Below are positions 1 to 6,095 of a stretch of 10,469 bases of DNA, in pieces. Position numbers and translations under genes: made by a program. The stretch lies in assembly GCA_900551225.1 (NCBI GenBank), contig URUZ01000182.1, forward strand, positions 1 to 10,469, read 5' to 3'. The first letter of the stretch is position 1, and each line of letters opens with the position of its first letter. The notes under the pieces were generated by a model. The model was not told where the DNA came from, searched no databases, and saw only the letters and a list, made by a program, of their open reading frames with translations. The DNA is from an uncultured Clostridium sp. Lineage in GTDB: Bacteria > Bacillota > Clostridia > Lachnospirales > Lachnospiraceae.

Positions 1-1022
1 CCCTGTTCAATCCGCAGGGTGATATAGATGTGAACCTGCGCCGGATGATCGGCGGCAATACCACCAATTTAAATGATTTCAACAATATGAGGTATCCCTG
101 GGTCAGCGGCTGGTACCGCCAGGCCATGAACAACTTCTGGATACCAGAGGAGATCAATCTGAGTACAGATATCAAGGATTACCCCCTGCTGTCCCCGGCG
201 GAGCGCACGGCCTATGACAAGATCTTAAGCTTCCTGATCTTCCTGGACTCCATACAGACCGCCAACCTGCCCTCAGTGGGCCAGTATATCACCGCCAATG
301 AGGTTAATCTCTGCCTGACCATCCAGAGCTTTCAGGAGGCGGTGCACAGCCAGAGCTACAGCTATATGCTGGACACCATCTGCAGCCCCGTGGAGCGCAA
401 TGAGATCCTGTACCAGTGGAAGGACGACGAGCATCTGCTGCGGCGCAACACCTTTATCGGGGATCTCTACAATGAGTTCCAGGAGCGCCAGGACGGCGAG
501 GGGCTGCTGCGGGTGCTGATGGCCAACTATATTCTGGAAGGGATCTATTTCTACAGCGGCTTTATGTTCTTCTACAACCTGGGCCGCGGCGGCAGGATGC
601 CGGGCAGCGTCCAGGAGATCCGTTACATCAACCGGGATGAGAACACCCACCTGTGGCTGTTCCGCAGCATGATCCTGGAACTGAAACAGGAGGAGCCCCA
701 GCTGTTCACCCCTGAGAATGTGGATCAGCTGCGCGCCATGGTGGATGAAGGGGTGAATCAGGAGATTTCCTGGGGACATTATGTGATCGGTGACCAGATT
801 CCGGGGCTGACCAGGGAGATGGTGACAGATTATATCCGCTATCTGGGGAACCTGCGCTGGACCAGCCTTGGCTTCGGCACCTTATATGAGGGCTGTGAGA
901 ATGAGCCGGAGTCCATGAAATGGGTGGGCCAGTATTCCAATGCTAATATGGTAAAGACCGACTTTTTTGAGGCCAAGAGCACGGCCTATGCCAAGAGTGC
1001 GGCGCTGGTGGATGACCTGTAA
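1..1022 (+). CDS. nrdB: Class I ribonucleotide reductase, small (beta) subunit, 5'-truncated by window
   Basis: This is the radical-generating subunit of aerobic-type class I ribonucleotide reductase, which works in the cytosol with NrdA to make deoxyribonucleotides. The frame is open to the left edge, and the upstream codons read LFNPQGDIDV, typical of the family N-terminus, so the true start is just outside; the in-frame GTG at 30 is not the real start. Counting from that GTG, the diiron ligands are visible: D73 (FLDSIQ), E103 and H106 (FQEAVHSQSY), E170 (LEGIYFY), and E204 and H207 (RDENTH). Y110, spaced as E. coli Y122, is the radical tyrosine, so it is not the tyrosine-less class Ic type. 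The C-terminal tail ending in VDDL is the usual NrdA-docking region. The gene is convergent with the creatininase, with a 6-base gap and no clear terminator. It is probably unrelated to the accessory genes to its right. Confidence 0.96.
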   Translation, partial: LFNPQGDIDVNLRRMIGGNTTNLNDFNNMRYPWVSGWYRQAMNNFWIPEEINLSTDIKDYPLLSPAERTAYDKILSFLIFLDSIQTANLPSVGQYITANEVNLCLTIQSFQEAVHSQSYSYMLDTICSPVERNEILYQWKDDEHLLRRNTFIGDLYNEFQERQDGEGLLRVLMANYILEGIYFYSGFMFFYNLGRGGRMPGSVQEIRYINRDENTHLWLFRSMILELKQEEPQLFTPENVDQLRAMVDEGVNQEISWGHYVIGDQIPGLTREMVTDYIRYLGNLRWTSLGFGTLYEGCENEPESMKWVGQYSNANMVKTDFFEAKSTAYAKSAALVDDL

Positions 1023-1028
1023 ATGCCG

Positions 1029-1796
1029 TTACCCGGCGCAGTACGCGGACAAAATGCCGGCCAGCTTTTTTACCGCGGTCTCTGAAAGCAGCTTCCCCTT
1101 CTCCGCGGAAGAAGAAAAGGCGGTTGCCAGTACCCCTGTGCCAGGAATGGCGTCCTTTTCAATGGGATATTTGATGCAGCAGCAGGGCACAGCCCCCTTG
1201 GTGTCCACAATCCGCTCTTCCCGGACTAAATCAGGTGCAAAATACATCATCAGGGAAGTTTCCGTGACCGCTGCATGTTCCAGCGCCCACCCGGGAAATG
1301 GAATCTGGTCAAAGACCGCATCAATGGTTTCCTGGGGTAGGGGGTCCCACCAGTTGGATGTAATCAGCAGCAGGTCCTCTCCGTATTTGGAGGAGGCGAT
1401 GTCAAGCGCCTCCACAATAAAGGCCTCATTTTCAAAGTGGGCGTTCATAATGAAGATCTTGCGGAAACCGTCCTTGTAAAATTCATCGATCAGCTCCAGG
1501 ACATTGGTCTGAAGCGTCAGCCCGCTTAAATCAATGGTGCCGGGGAACAGTGGGCCGCCGCCGCTCAGCGGTTTGGATTTATATCCGTATTTAAGGGTTG
1601 GGGCGACAACCGCATCCAGCTCCTCAGCGATCCGGAATGCGAAGTTCTCCGCGATAACTGAGTCCACATTTAACGGCAGGTGCGGACCGTGCTGTTCCAT
1701 AGAGCCAATTGGAAGGATCATAAATGAATCCTTTTTATCGGCAAATTCCATCCATGTCATCTTTTCCATCCTGATCAAATCCCAGCGTGTATTCAT
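1029..1796 (-). CDS. Creatininase (creatinine amidohydrolase family)
   Basis: This 255-residue protein has the length of true creatininases (about 260). The family hydrolyses small cyclic amides at a two-metal site, and creatininase itself converts creatinine to creatine in the cytosol. Visible motifs are GSMEQHGPHLPLNVD with E34, H36 and D45; GGGPLFPGT at 79-87; NAHFEN with H120 and E122; tryptophans at 149-150 and 170; and EHAAVTETS with H174 and E179. From memory, E34, H36, D45, H120 and E122 fall at the same numbers as in Pseudomonas putida creatininase, supporting a close relative rather than a remote family member such as MftE or a formamide hydrolase. A run of three cysteines at 205-207 is unusual. 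The ATG at 1796 follows an AAAGGAGG site with an 8-base spacer. It is divergent from a cytosine/creatinine-type deaminase, which strengthens the creatinine idea. The family is certain; the exact substrate is inferred. Confidence 0.85.
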   Translation of the reverse strand: MNTRWDLIRMEKMTWMEFADKKDSFMILPIGSMEQHGPHLPLNVDSVIAENFAFRIAEELDAVVAPTLKYGYKSKPLSGGGPLFPGTIDLSGLTLQTNVLELIDEFYKDGFRKIFIMNAHFENEAFIVEALDIASSKYGEDLLLITSNWWDPLPQETIDAVFDQIPFPGWALEHAAVTETSLMMYFAPDLVREERIVDTKGAVPCCCIKYPIEKDAIPGTGVLATAFSSSAEKGKLLSETAVKKLAGILSAYCAG

Positions 1797-1804
1797 AAAA
1801 CCAG

Positions 1805-1842
1805 CCTCCTTTTAAATGATATCTCTGTTTAATAAAATTATA
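1805..1842 (-). promoter_or_regulatory. Probable -10 box and ribosome binding site of the creatininase gene
   Basis: On the minus strand a perfect TATAAT lies at 1842-1837, which would put the transcript start near 1830. AAAGGAGG lies at 1812-1805, eight bases before the ATG. No good -35 hexamer lies 17 bases upstream of the -10. Instead, the GTACAATG element (1870-1863, minus strand) overlaps the -35 position, which is what an activator-dependent promoter would look like. The -10 and ribosome site are seen directly; activator dependence is inferred. Confidence 0.5.
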
Positions 1843-1862
1843 TAACATCAGGACGCAGCGGG

Positions 1863-1950
1863 CATTGTACGCAAGGTATGAAATTCAGCCGGTTCCGCAG
1901 CCCATGAGAATACAATGACCGGGTATAAATCTTAGTATGATGGTACAATG
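1863..1950. repeat. Pair of inverted TTGTAC-type half-sites in the creatininase/deaminase divergent region
   Basis: CATTGTAC at 1863-1870 and GTACAATG at 1943-1950 form a perfect 8-bp inverted pair with 72 bases between them. Each lies on the side of one of the two divergent genes. The same TTGTAC/GTACAA core recurs several times in the other divergent region at 4522-4792, beside the PucR-type regulator gene. This suggests binding sites of that regulator; no binding evidence exists. Confidence 0.4.
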
Positions 1951-1958
1951 TCCACCTT

Positions 1959-1994
1959 CCAAAATTATGGTATTTTATAAATATCATAATTTGG
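1959..1994 (+). promoter_or_regulatory. Long imperfect hairpin overlapping the ribosome binding site of the deaminase gene
   Basis: The arm at 1959-1973 (CCAAAATTATGGTAT) pairs with 1981-1994 (ATATCATAATTTGG), giving about 14 base pairs with one bulged A, one G-T pair and a 7-base loop (TTTATAA). The last two G residues of the right arm are the first bases of the GGAGG ribosome site (1993-1997) of the gene starting at 2006. As RNA it could mask translation initiation; as DNA it is also a palindrome that a dimeric regulator could bind. The structure is read directly from the sequence; its role is inferred. Confidence 0.5.
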
Positions 1995-2005
1995 AGGACG
2001 CGAAC

Positions 2006-3274
2006 ATGAACCAGGATAGAATCGTACTGCAGAACGTAAATATATATCAGCAAGGTCTGGCTGATGTCCTGATAGAAGGCGGAGTCATCCGCCGTATTTC
2101 CGCTGATTTGAAGGGCCAGGCTGAGGAAGCCAGGCGCTATGACCTGGAGAAGCAGCTGATGGTCCCGCCGTATGTGGAGTCTCACATCCATCTGGACTAT
2201 GCGTACACTGCCAATCATCCCGGCGCGGTCAACAACACGGGAACCCTGTTTGAGGGCATTGCCAGGTGGTCTGAGATGAAGAGGAAGGATACTGTGGAAG
2301 CTGTGAAGGAACGGGCCAAGAGAGCCCTGAGGAACCAGATACTCAGCGGAATCCAGTATGTCAGAACCCATGTGGATATCACGGAACCCAATCTAACCGG
2401 CCTGAAAGCGCTGCTGGAGCTGAGGGAAGAATTCAGGGATTTTGTTAAGATCCAGATTGTTGCATTTCCCCAGGAAGGGCTGTACTGTTATCCGGGGGCG
2501 GAAGAACTGCTGGAAGAGGCCCTTAAGATGGGTGCGGATGTTGTTGGCGCCATCCCCCATTTTGAGTATACGGAAGATCTGGGGAAGGCATCCGTTAAAA
2601 AAGCGATTGACCTGGCGGTGAAATACAACAGGCTGATTGACGTCCACTGCGATGAGACGGATGACGAGCACTCCCGTTACCTGGAACAGCTGGCATACCT
2701 TGCCCTTGCATATGGGATTGGGGCCAGGACCACGGCCAGCCATGCCTCGGCCATGGCGTCCTACAACAATGCATATACATTTAAACTGTTTAAGCTGCTG
2801 TGCCAATCAGGGCTAAACTTCGCGGTCTGCCCCTCAGAAAACCTGTATCTCCAGGGACGGCAGGACAGCTATCCCAAGAGACGGGGCATCACCAGGGTAA
2901 AAGAGCTGACTGAGGCAGGGCTGAATGTTTCATTTGCACAGGATTCGATCTCAGATCCCTGGTATCCCCTGGGCAATGGCAATCTGATGAACATACTGGA
3001 TATTGGGCTTCACGCCTGCCAGCTGATGTCCCTGGAAGAGATTGAAAACGCCCTGGACTATATAACGGTTCACGGAGCAAAAACCCTGAACCTGGATGGG
3101 TACGGGATCAGGGAGGGAGGACCAGCTGATTTTATCATACTGGATGCCAGGACGCCCTTCGAAGCGGTGCAGAACCGGGCTTTGGTGCTCTGTTCCGTCA
3201 GGCATGGGGAGCTGCTGTTTCAGAGAGGAAAAACGGCGTACCAGGCCGGAAATGCAGGATTTGCCATATTGTGA
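2006..3274 (+). CDS. codA: CodA-type cytosine deaminase / possible creatinine deaminase
   Basis: This 422-residue cytosolic amidohydrolase resembles E. coli CodA along its full length. CodA removes ammonia from cytosine to give uracil, and some relatives convert creatinine to N-methylhydantoin. The metal and catalytic residues are present: H60 and H62 (SHIHLD), Q156 (VAFPQEG), H214 and E217 (DVHCDE), H246 (TASH) and D313. CodA landmarks LFEGIARW, YPKRRGITRVKE and DPWYPLG are also kept. The loop after strand 8 is changed: E. coli reads FGHDDV, here it is FAQDSI, so D314, which lies at the substrate, is serine. The segment NFAVCPSENLYLQGR also differs from E. coli. These changes leave room for a substrate other than cytosine. 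The start is ATG 2006 with GGAGG at 1993-1997; an in-frame ATG at 1937 would add 23 residues encoded by the hairpin region and has no ribosome site. Divergent from the creatininase and convergent with the PucR gene. Confidence 0.88.
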   Translation: MNQDRIVLQNVNIYQQGLADVLIEGGVIRRISADLKGQAEEARRYDLEKQLMVPPYVESHIHLDYAYTANHPGAVNNTGTLFEGIARWSEMKRKDTVEAVKERAKRALRNQILSGIQYVRTHVDITEPNLTGLKALLELREEFRDFVKIQIVAFPQEGLYCYPGAEELLEEALKMGADVVGAIPHFEYTEDLGKASVKKAIDLAVKYNRLIDVHCDETDDEHSRYLEQLAYLALAYGIGARTTASHASAMASYNNAYTFKLFKLLCQSGLNFAVCPSENLYLQGRQDSYPKRRGITRVKELTEAGLNVSFAQDSISDPWYPLGNGNLMNILDIGLHACQLMSLEEIENALDYITVHGAKTLNLDGYGIREGGPADFIILDARTPFEAVQNRALVLCSVRHGELLFQRGKTAYQAGNAGFAIL

Positions 3275-3280
3275 GAGACG

Positions 3281-3323
3281 GCTGAAAGCCGGGCAGGAGA
3301 ATTGTTCCTGCCCGGCTTTCAGC
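3281..3323. terminator. Perfect 18-bp inverted repeat between convergent genes, likely bidirectional terminator
   Basis: GCTGAAAGCCGGGCAGGA at 3281-3298 is exactly complementary to 3306-3323, with a 7-base loop (GAATTGT). It starts 6 bases after the deaminase stop codon, and its right arm contains the last serine codon and TGA stop (3321-3319, minus strand) of the convergent PucR gene. No T-run follows on either strand, so it is not a textbook intrinsic terminator. It may act as a weak bidirectional terminator or a 3'-end stabilising structure. Confidence 0.7.
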
Positions 3324-4521
3324 TTGTGAATTCATAATACAAAATACTTAAAAACAGGGACATTCTGGTCAGAGAGCTGTCCAGGTCATCGTTCAATATG
3401 CGCTTAATAATGTTTAAACGGTAGATCAGGGTGTTGCGGTGGATGTACAGCGCTTCCGCGGTTTTTATTAAATTACAGTTATTCTGCAGATAGAATTTAA
3501 GGGTGTTGATTAATTCCGGGCCGTTTTTTTCATCGTAATCCATCAGGGATTCCAGATTCTTGTTGACAAAGAAGGCGCCTGATTTGGGTATAAACTCATG
3601 GATGTCAAGCATCAGCCGGTGCAGGGCCAGGGTGTCAAAGCGGGCGATATGGTTTTCAGGATTGGTTTTATGGATGAAATACATTGCCTGCTTGGACTCC
3701 TTGTAGCTGATGGGCATATCCACCAGGGAAGAGTAGGTGCTGCCAAAAGCCAGTGCGAAATCCTGGGGGGAGTATTTGGTGATCAGCAGCTTATAGATGG
3801 CAATGATGTAATCTACCGCATGGGTGAACTGCGTCTCAGATTCCAGGGTGCAGAAGCCGATGATGTTTTCACCGGACGGGATCATGATAATGGGAAAACG
3901 GCCGCCATTTAACTCACCGATGGATTTTAAGATACTCTGGGTTTCTGTTACTGTCTGGTTGTCCTCAGCAAGGGTTGTGCGGGTGAGGGAAAGGCTGAAG
4001 ATAAAGTGAAGATTTTTGACTGGAATAGAGTGCAAGGCAGCAAAGTCACGCAGGTTATCTTCTGTGTCATCCTTGGAAAATAAAAGCCGTTCAATAAAAA
4101 GCTCTCTTTTTTTCTGGATATTCTTTTCGGAAACAATTAAGTTGATGATCTCTTTTGTTACGTTGATCAGCTTCAAATCCCAGGGCATTGCGTACAGGGG
4201 GGTGGAATAGTCATCTGCAAGCTTCAGAACGTTTGGCGGTATGGCGTTCAGCCTGGATGTGCTGTCCACCAAAACGATGCCGGAGATGCGTTTGCTGCTG
4301 CAATCTATGATAATTCTCTGAAGAAATTCACAGTTAGACATATGCTGGTCCCTGGAGTTTATGATAAACAGCAGTTCACCGCAGTTCAGCCATTCGGCCA
4401 CAGATGGAGTGATGACCACATAGGGCCAGGTGACTGTACGGTGTATGCCTGAGTGTCCCGCCAATAATTTAATGCTTTGAAAGTGTTTTAGGTTCATAAG
4501 ATCTTCGCAAGTAATAGACAT
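3319..4521 (-). CDS. PucR-family transcriptional regulator
   Basis: This 400-residue protein has the PucR/CdaR-type layout. An N-terminal sensor domain of the PucR kind covers about residues 5-125. A middle region (about 135-300) includes the stretch around 258-296 (FGSTYSSL, YKESKQAMYF) typical of these regulators. A C-terminal helix-turn-helix of the HTH_30 type lies at about 338-378 (NTLKFYLQNN, AEALYIHRNTLIYRL). PucR proteins usually activate purine, allantoin or other nitrogen and carbon catabolism genes in response to a small ligand. No membrane segment is seen, so it should be cytosolic. The ATG at 4521 is preceded by an AGGGAG site. Its placement between a creatininase/deaminase pair and a sugar operon, with a divergent repeat-rich region upstream, suggests it controls one or both. 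The ligand is unknown. Its last codon and stop lie inside the 3281-3323 inverted repeat. Confidence 0.9.
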   Translation of the reverse strand: MSITCEDLMNLKHFQSIKLLAGHSGIHRTVTWPYVVITPSVAEWLNCGELLFIINSRDQHMSNCEFLQRIIIDCSSKRISGIVLVDSTSRLNAIPPNVLKLADDYSTPLYAMPWDLKLINVTKEIINLIVSEKNIQKKRELFIERLLFSKDDTEDNLRDFAALHSIPVKNLHFIFSLSLTRTTLAEDNQTVTETQSILKSIGELNGGRFPIIMIPSGENIIGFCTLESETQFTHAVDYIIAIYKLLITKYSPQDFALAFGSTYSSLVDMPISYKESKQAMYFIHKTNPENHIARFDTLALHRLMLDIHEFIPKSGAFFVNKNLESLMDYDEKNGPELINTLKFYLQNNCNLIKTAEALYIHRNTLIYRLNIIKRILNDDLDSSLTRMSLFLSILYYEFTS

Positions 4522-4578
4522 TTCCAGTTCTCCCTGATTTTACGATTCGTATCTGACATTAATTTAGTGACAGGCTCG

Positions 4579-4607
4579 ATTATAACCCTAAAAAACCCAT
4601 GTGTAAA
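4579..4607 (-). promoter_or_regulatory. Sigma-A type promoter of the PucR-family gene
   Basis: On the minus strand TTTACA (4607-4602) and a perfect TATAAT (4584-4579) are separated by exactly 17 bases, close to the housekeeping consensus. The predicted transcript would start near 4572, about 50 bases before the ATG at 4521. A GCACAA element (4612-4617) lies immediately upstream of the -35 box, so autoregulation is possible. Confidence 0.65.
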
Positions 4608-4643
4608 TATAGCACAATGAATACTGGGGGTACGTGGGATAAC

Positions 4644-4662
4644 TTTGTACTAATGGTACAAA
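4644..4662. promoter_or_regulatory. Perfect palindrome TTTGTAC-N5-GTACAAA, candidate regulator operator
   Basis: TTTGTAC at 4644-4650 and GTACAAA at 4656-4662 are exact reverse complements with a 5-base spacer (TAATG), the size expected for a dimeric helix-turn-helix protein. It lies between the divergent PucR gene and the sugar operon. Related half-sites occur at 4678-4690 and upstream of the creatininase and deaminase genes. Confidence 0.55.
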
Positions 4663-4672
4663 AGCGCGGCAA

Positions 4673-4696
4673 ATTACTTGTACTGTGCAAAGTAAT
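4673..4696. promoter_or_regulatory. Second palindrome with embedded TTGTAC-T-GTGCAA, near sugar operon promoter
   Basis: ATTACTT (4673-4679) and AAGTAAT (4690-4696) are perfect inverted arms. Inside them, TTGTAC (4678-4683) faces GTGCAA (4685-4690), a palindrome with one mismatch. A possible -10 (TATATT, 4709-4714) follows, with only a poor -35 (TGCAAA, 4686-4691) at the right distance. The palindrome would be centred near -37, a usual position for an activator. The -10 assignment is tentative. Confidence 0.4.
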
Positions 4697-4792
4697 ATAG
4701 CACAACTTTATATTCGTTATAAGGGTATATATACATCGATATGCTATTTGGTTAAAATGAAATCACCAAATTGAGGAGGCGGTGAAGCTGAG

Positions 4793-5188
4793 ATGAAAAA
4801 GGAAGGGTTATTAAATCCGCAGATATTGTCTGCCATAGCGGGCATCGGGCATACGGAATATCTGGTGATTGCGGACGCCGGTCTGCCGGTGCCGGCCGGA
4901 GTTCCTGTTATTGACATTTCATTGGTCCGGGGAGTGCCGGATTTTGGGAGTGTGCTGAATGCGGTGACAGAGGAGATGGTGGTGGAATCCTTCATATTGG
5001 CAGAGGAAATACTGGACCGGAACCAGGCGGCCTGGGATTGTGTAAAAGAGGTGCTGCCCAATGTGCCGTCCGTTCACATTTCCCATGAAGAATTCAAGAA
5101 AATGACAGCTGGGGCCAAAGCAGTCATACGGACAGGGGAAACAACGCCCTATGCCAATATAATATTGGCTGCGGGCGTCAACTTTTAA
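4793..5188 (+). CDS. rbsD: RbsD/FucU-family sugar mutarotase (D-ribose pyranase type)
   Basis: This 131-residue protein matches the RbsD family over its full length (E. coli RbsD, 139). RbsD interconverts ring forms of a freshly imported sugar, normally beta-pyranose to beta-furanose ribose, in the cytosol as a ring-shaped oligomer. The catalytic H20 in GIGHTEYLVIADAGLPVP and D28 are present, as is the C-terminal signature at 113-131 with R113, G115, E116, PYAN at 119-122 and the ending GVNF. The start MKKEGLLN resembles E. coli MKKGTVLN, supporting ATG 4793, although GAGGAGG (4773-4779) lies an unusually long 13 bases upstream. It is the first gene of the plus-strand operon and lies 56 bases before the isomerase gene. 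Because no ribokinase is visible, the natural sugar may not be ribose. Confidence 0.93.
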   Translation: MKKEGLLNPQILSAIAGIGHTEYLVIADAGLPVPAGVPVIDISLVRGVPDFGSVLNAVTEEMVVESFILAEEILDRNQAAWDCVKEVLPNVPSVHISHEEFKKMTAGAKAVIRTGETTPYANIILAAGVNF

Positions 5189-5244
5189 GAATCAAGGAAA
5201 ACCCCCTCACATGCGATCAGGGGAGAAGACTAGGAGGAAGTAAC

Positions 5245-6078
5245 ATGAAGGTAGGGTACACAGCGTGGTCCTGGCTGCAGGACGAGTATAACAATTGGGG
5301 ACCGGTCAGCCATTTGCCAAAGCGGGATTTTGAGCAGTCTCTGAGGGATCTGAAAGACTGCGGATATCAGTATATGGAGAATTTCAATATTGTATCCGAG
5401 ATCTATGAGCATGACAGGGAAGAGTTTGACAGCGTGATGAAGAAGTACAATATGGAGTTTATCTGCATTTATCACTATCTCACCGATGATTTCCAAAAGG
5501 ATATGGACATTGCCAGGCGATGCGTAAAGTTCGCGAAAGAGCATGGCTTTGTGCTGATGAATCTGGAACCTCCCAGAAAGAAACCGGGCCAGGTTGTGGG
5601 GGAGGCGGATCTGCTCACAGTCTGCGAGAGAGCGGATGAGATCGCGGCATTGTGCAGGGAAAATGGAGTCCAGCTGAACCTCCACCCCCACTGGGGAACC
5701 TACATTGAGGTGGAGAAACAGATTGACTTCTTCCTTTCCCATGTGAAGGAGGATATAGGCCTCTGCCTGGATACCGCCCACACGGTACTGTGCGGAATGG
5801 AGCCAAAATACCTGTATGACAAATATCTGGCGGCGGGCAAGGTCCGTTACGTCCATCTGAAGGACATCAACGGCGATGCTGAATCATATCCGGAATATCC
5901 GCCCAGAAGGTTCCGCGCGCTGGGCCAGGGCATTGTGGATTTCCCGGGAGTGCTGGGGGTACTGGAAAACCACGGCTATGACGGTTTCCTGACGGTAGAG
6001 CTGGACTTTAACCGGGTTAATAACTATGAATCTGCCAGAACGTCCAGAAAGTACATCAGGGATATTCTGGGACTGTAA
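5245..6078 (+). CDS. Xylose-isomerase-like TIM-barrel sugar isomerase/epimerase
   Basis: This 277-residue protein belongs to the AP-endonuclease-2/xylose-isomerase-like TIM-barrel superfamily, which includes IolE, hydroxypyruvate isomerase and the ketose 3-epimerases. These are usually metal-dependent enzymes acting on sugars or keto-sugars in the cytosol. Likely metal or substrate residues at strand ends are H147, H149 and E155 (NLHPHWGTYIE), D176 and H179 (CLDTAH), H204 (RYVHLKD) and E252 (TVELD). The HPHWGTYIE segment is most like IolE-type and related isomerases. No signal peptide is present. The ATG at 5245 follows GGAGG with good spacing. The gene lies 17 bases before the dehydrogenase start, clearly in the same operon, so it probably acts on the imported sugar before or after oxidation. 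The specific reaction cannot be read from the sequence. Confidence 0.85.
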   Translation: MKVGYTAWSWLQDEYNNWGPVSHLPKRDFEQSLRDLKDCGYQYMENFNIVSEIYEHDREEFDSVMKKYNMEFICIYHYLTDDFQKDMDIARRCVKFAKEHGFVLMNLEPPRKKPGQVVGEADLLTVCERADEIAALCRENGVQLNLHPHWGTYIEVEKQIDFFLSHVKEDIGLCLDTAHTVLCGMEPKYLYDKYLAAGKVRYVHLKDINGDAESYPEYPPRRFRALGQGIVDFPGVLGVLENHGYDGFLTVELDFNRVNNYESARTSRKYIRDILGL

Positions 6079-6095
6079 AACAAGGAGGAGTGACA

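Larger units (their letters stand above)
4606..4705 (+). repeat. 12-bp direct repeat AATATAGCACAA in the regulator/sugar-operon divergent region
   Basis: AATATAGCACAA occurs at 4606-4617 and again at 4694-4705, 88 bases apart. The ends of the copies (GCACAA, reverse TTGTGC) resemble the TTGTAC half-sites lying between them, so they may be weaker copies of the same operator. Confidence 0.5.

Noticed and set aside
273..779. 168-codon open frame on the minus strand inside nrdB
   Set aside because: It lies wholly antisense to a strongly conserved gene and looks like an artefact of codon bias; no family features.
1025..1037. GCCG/CGGC mini-hairpin between nrdB and the creatininase gene
   Set aside because: Only 4 base pairs with no T-run; too weak to call.
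1052..1071. T-run after GCCGGCCAGC as a terminator for nrdB
   Set aside because: The GC-rich part is a short self-palindrome without a loop and lies inside the creatininase coding sequence; it does not form a convincing terminator.
1937..2005. Longer deaminase start at ATG 1937
   Set aside because: The added 23 residues cover the hairpin region and do not resemble the CodA N-terminus; ATG 2006 has a good ribosome site.
1797..2005. Riboswitch in the divergent leader
   Set aside because: No known riboswitch core was recognisable, and the only structure is the single AT-rich hairpin already listed.
5189..5244. CCCC/GGGG pairing in the gap between the mutarotase and isomerase genes
   Set aside because: A 4-5 bp stem with a 13-base loop; no clear terminator or attenuator.
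5230..5856. 208-codon minus-strand frame opposite the TIM-barrel gene
   Set aside because: Antisense to a well-supported gene, no ribosome site or recognisable domain.
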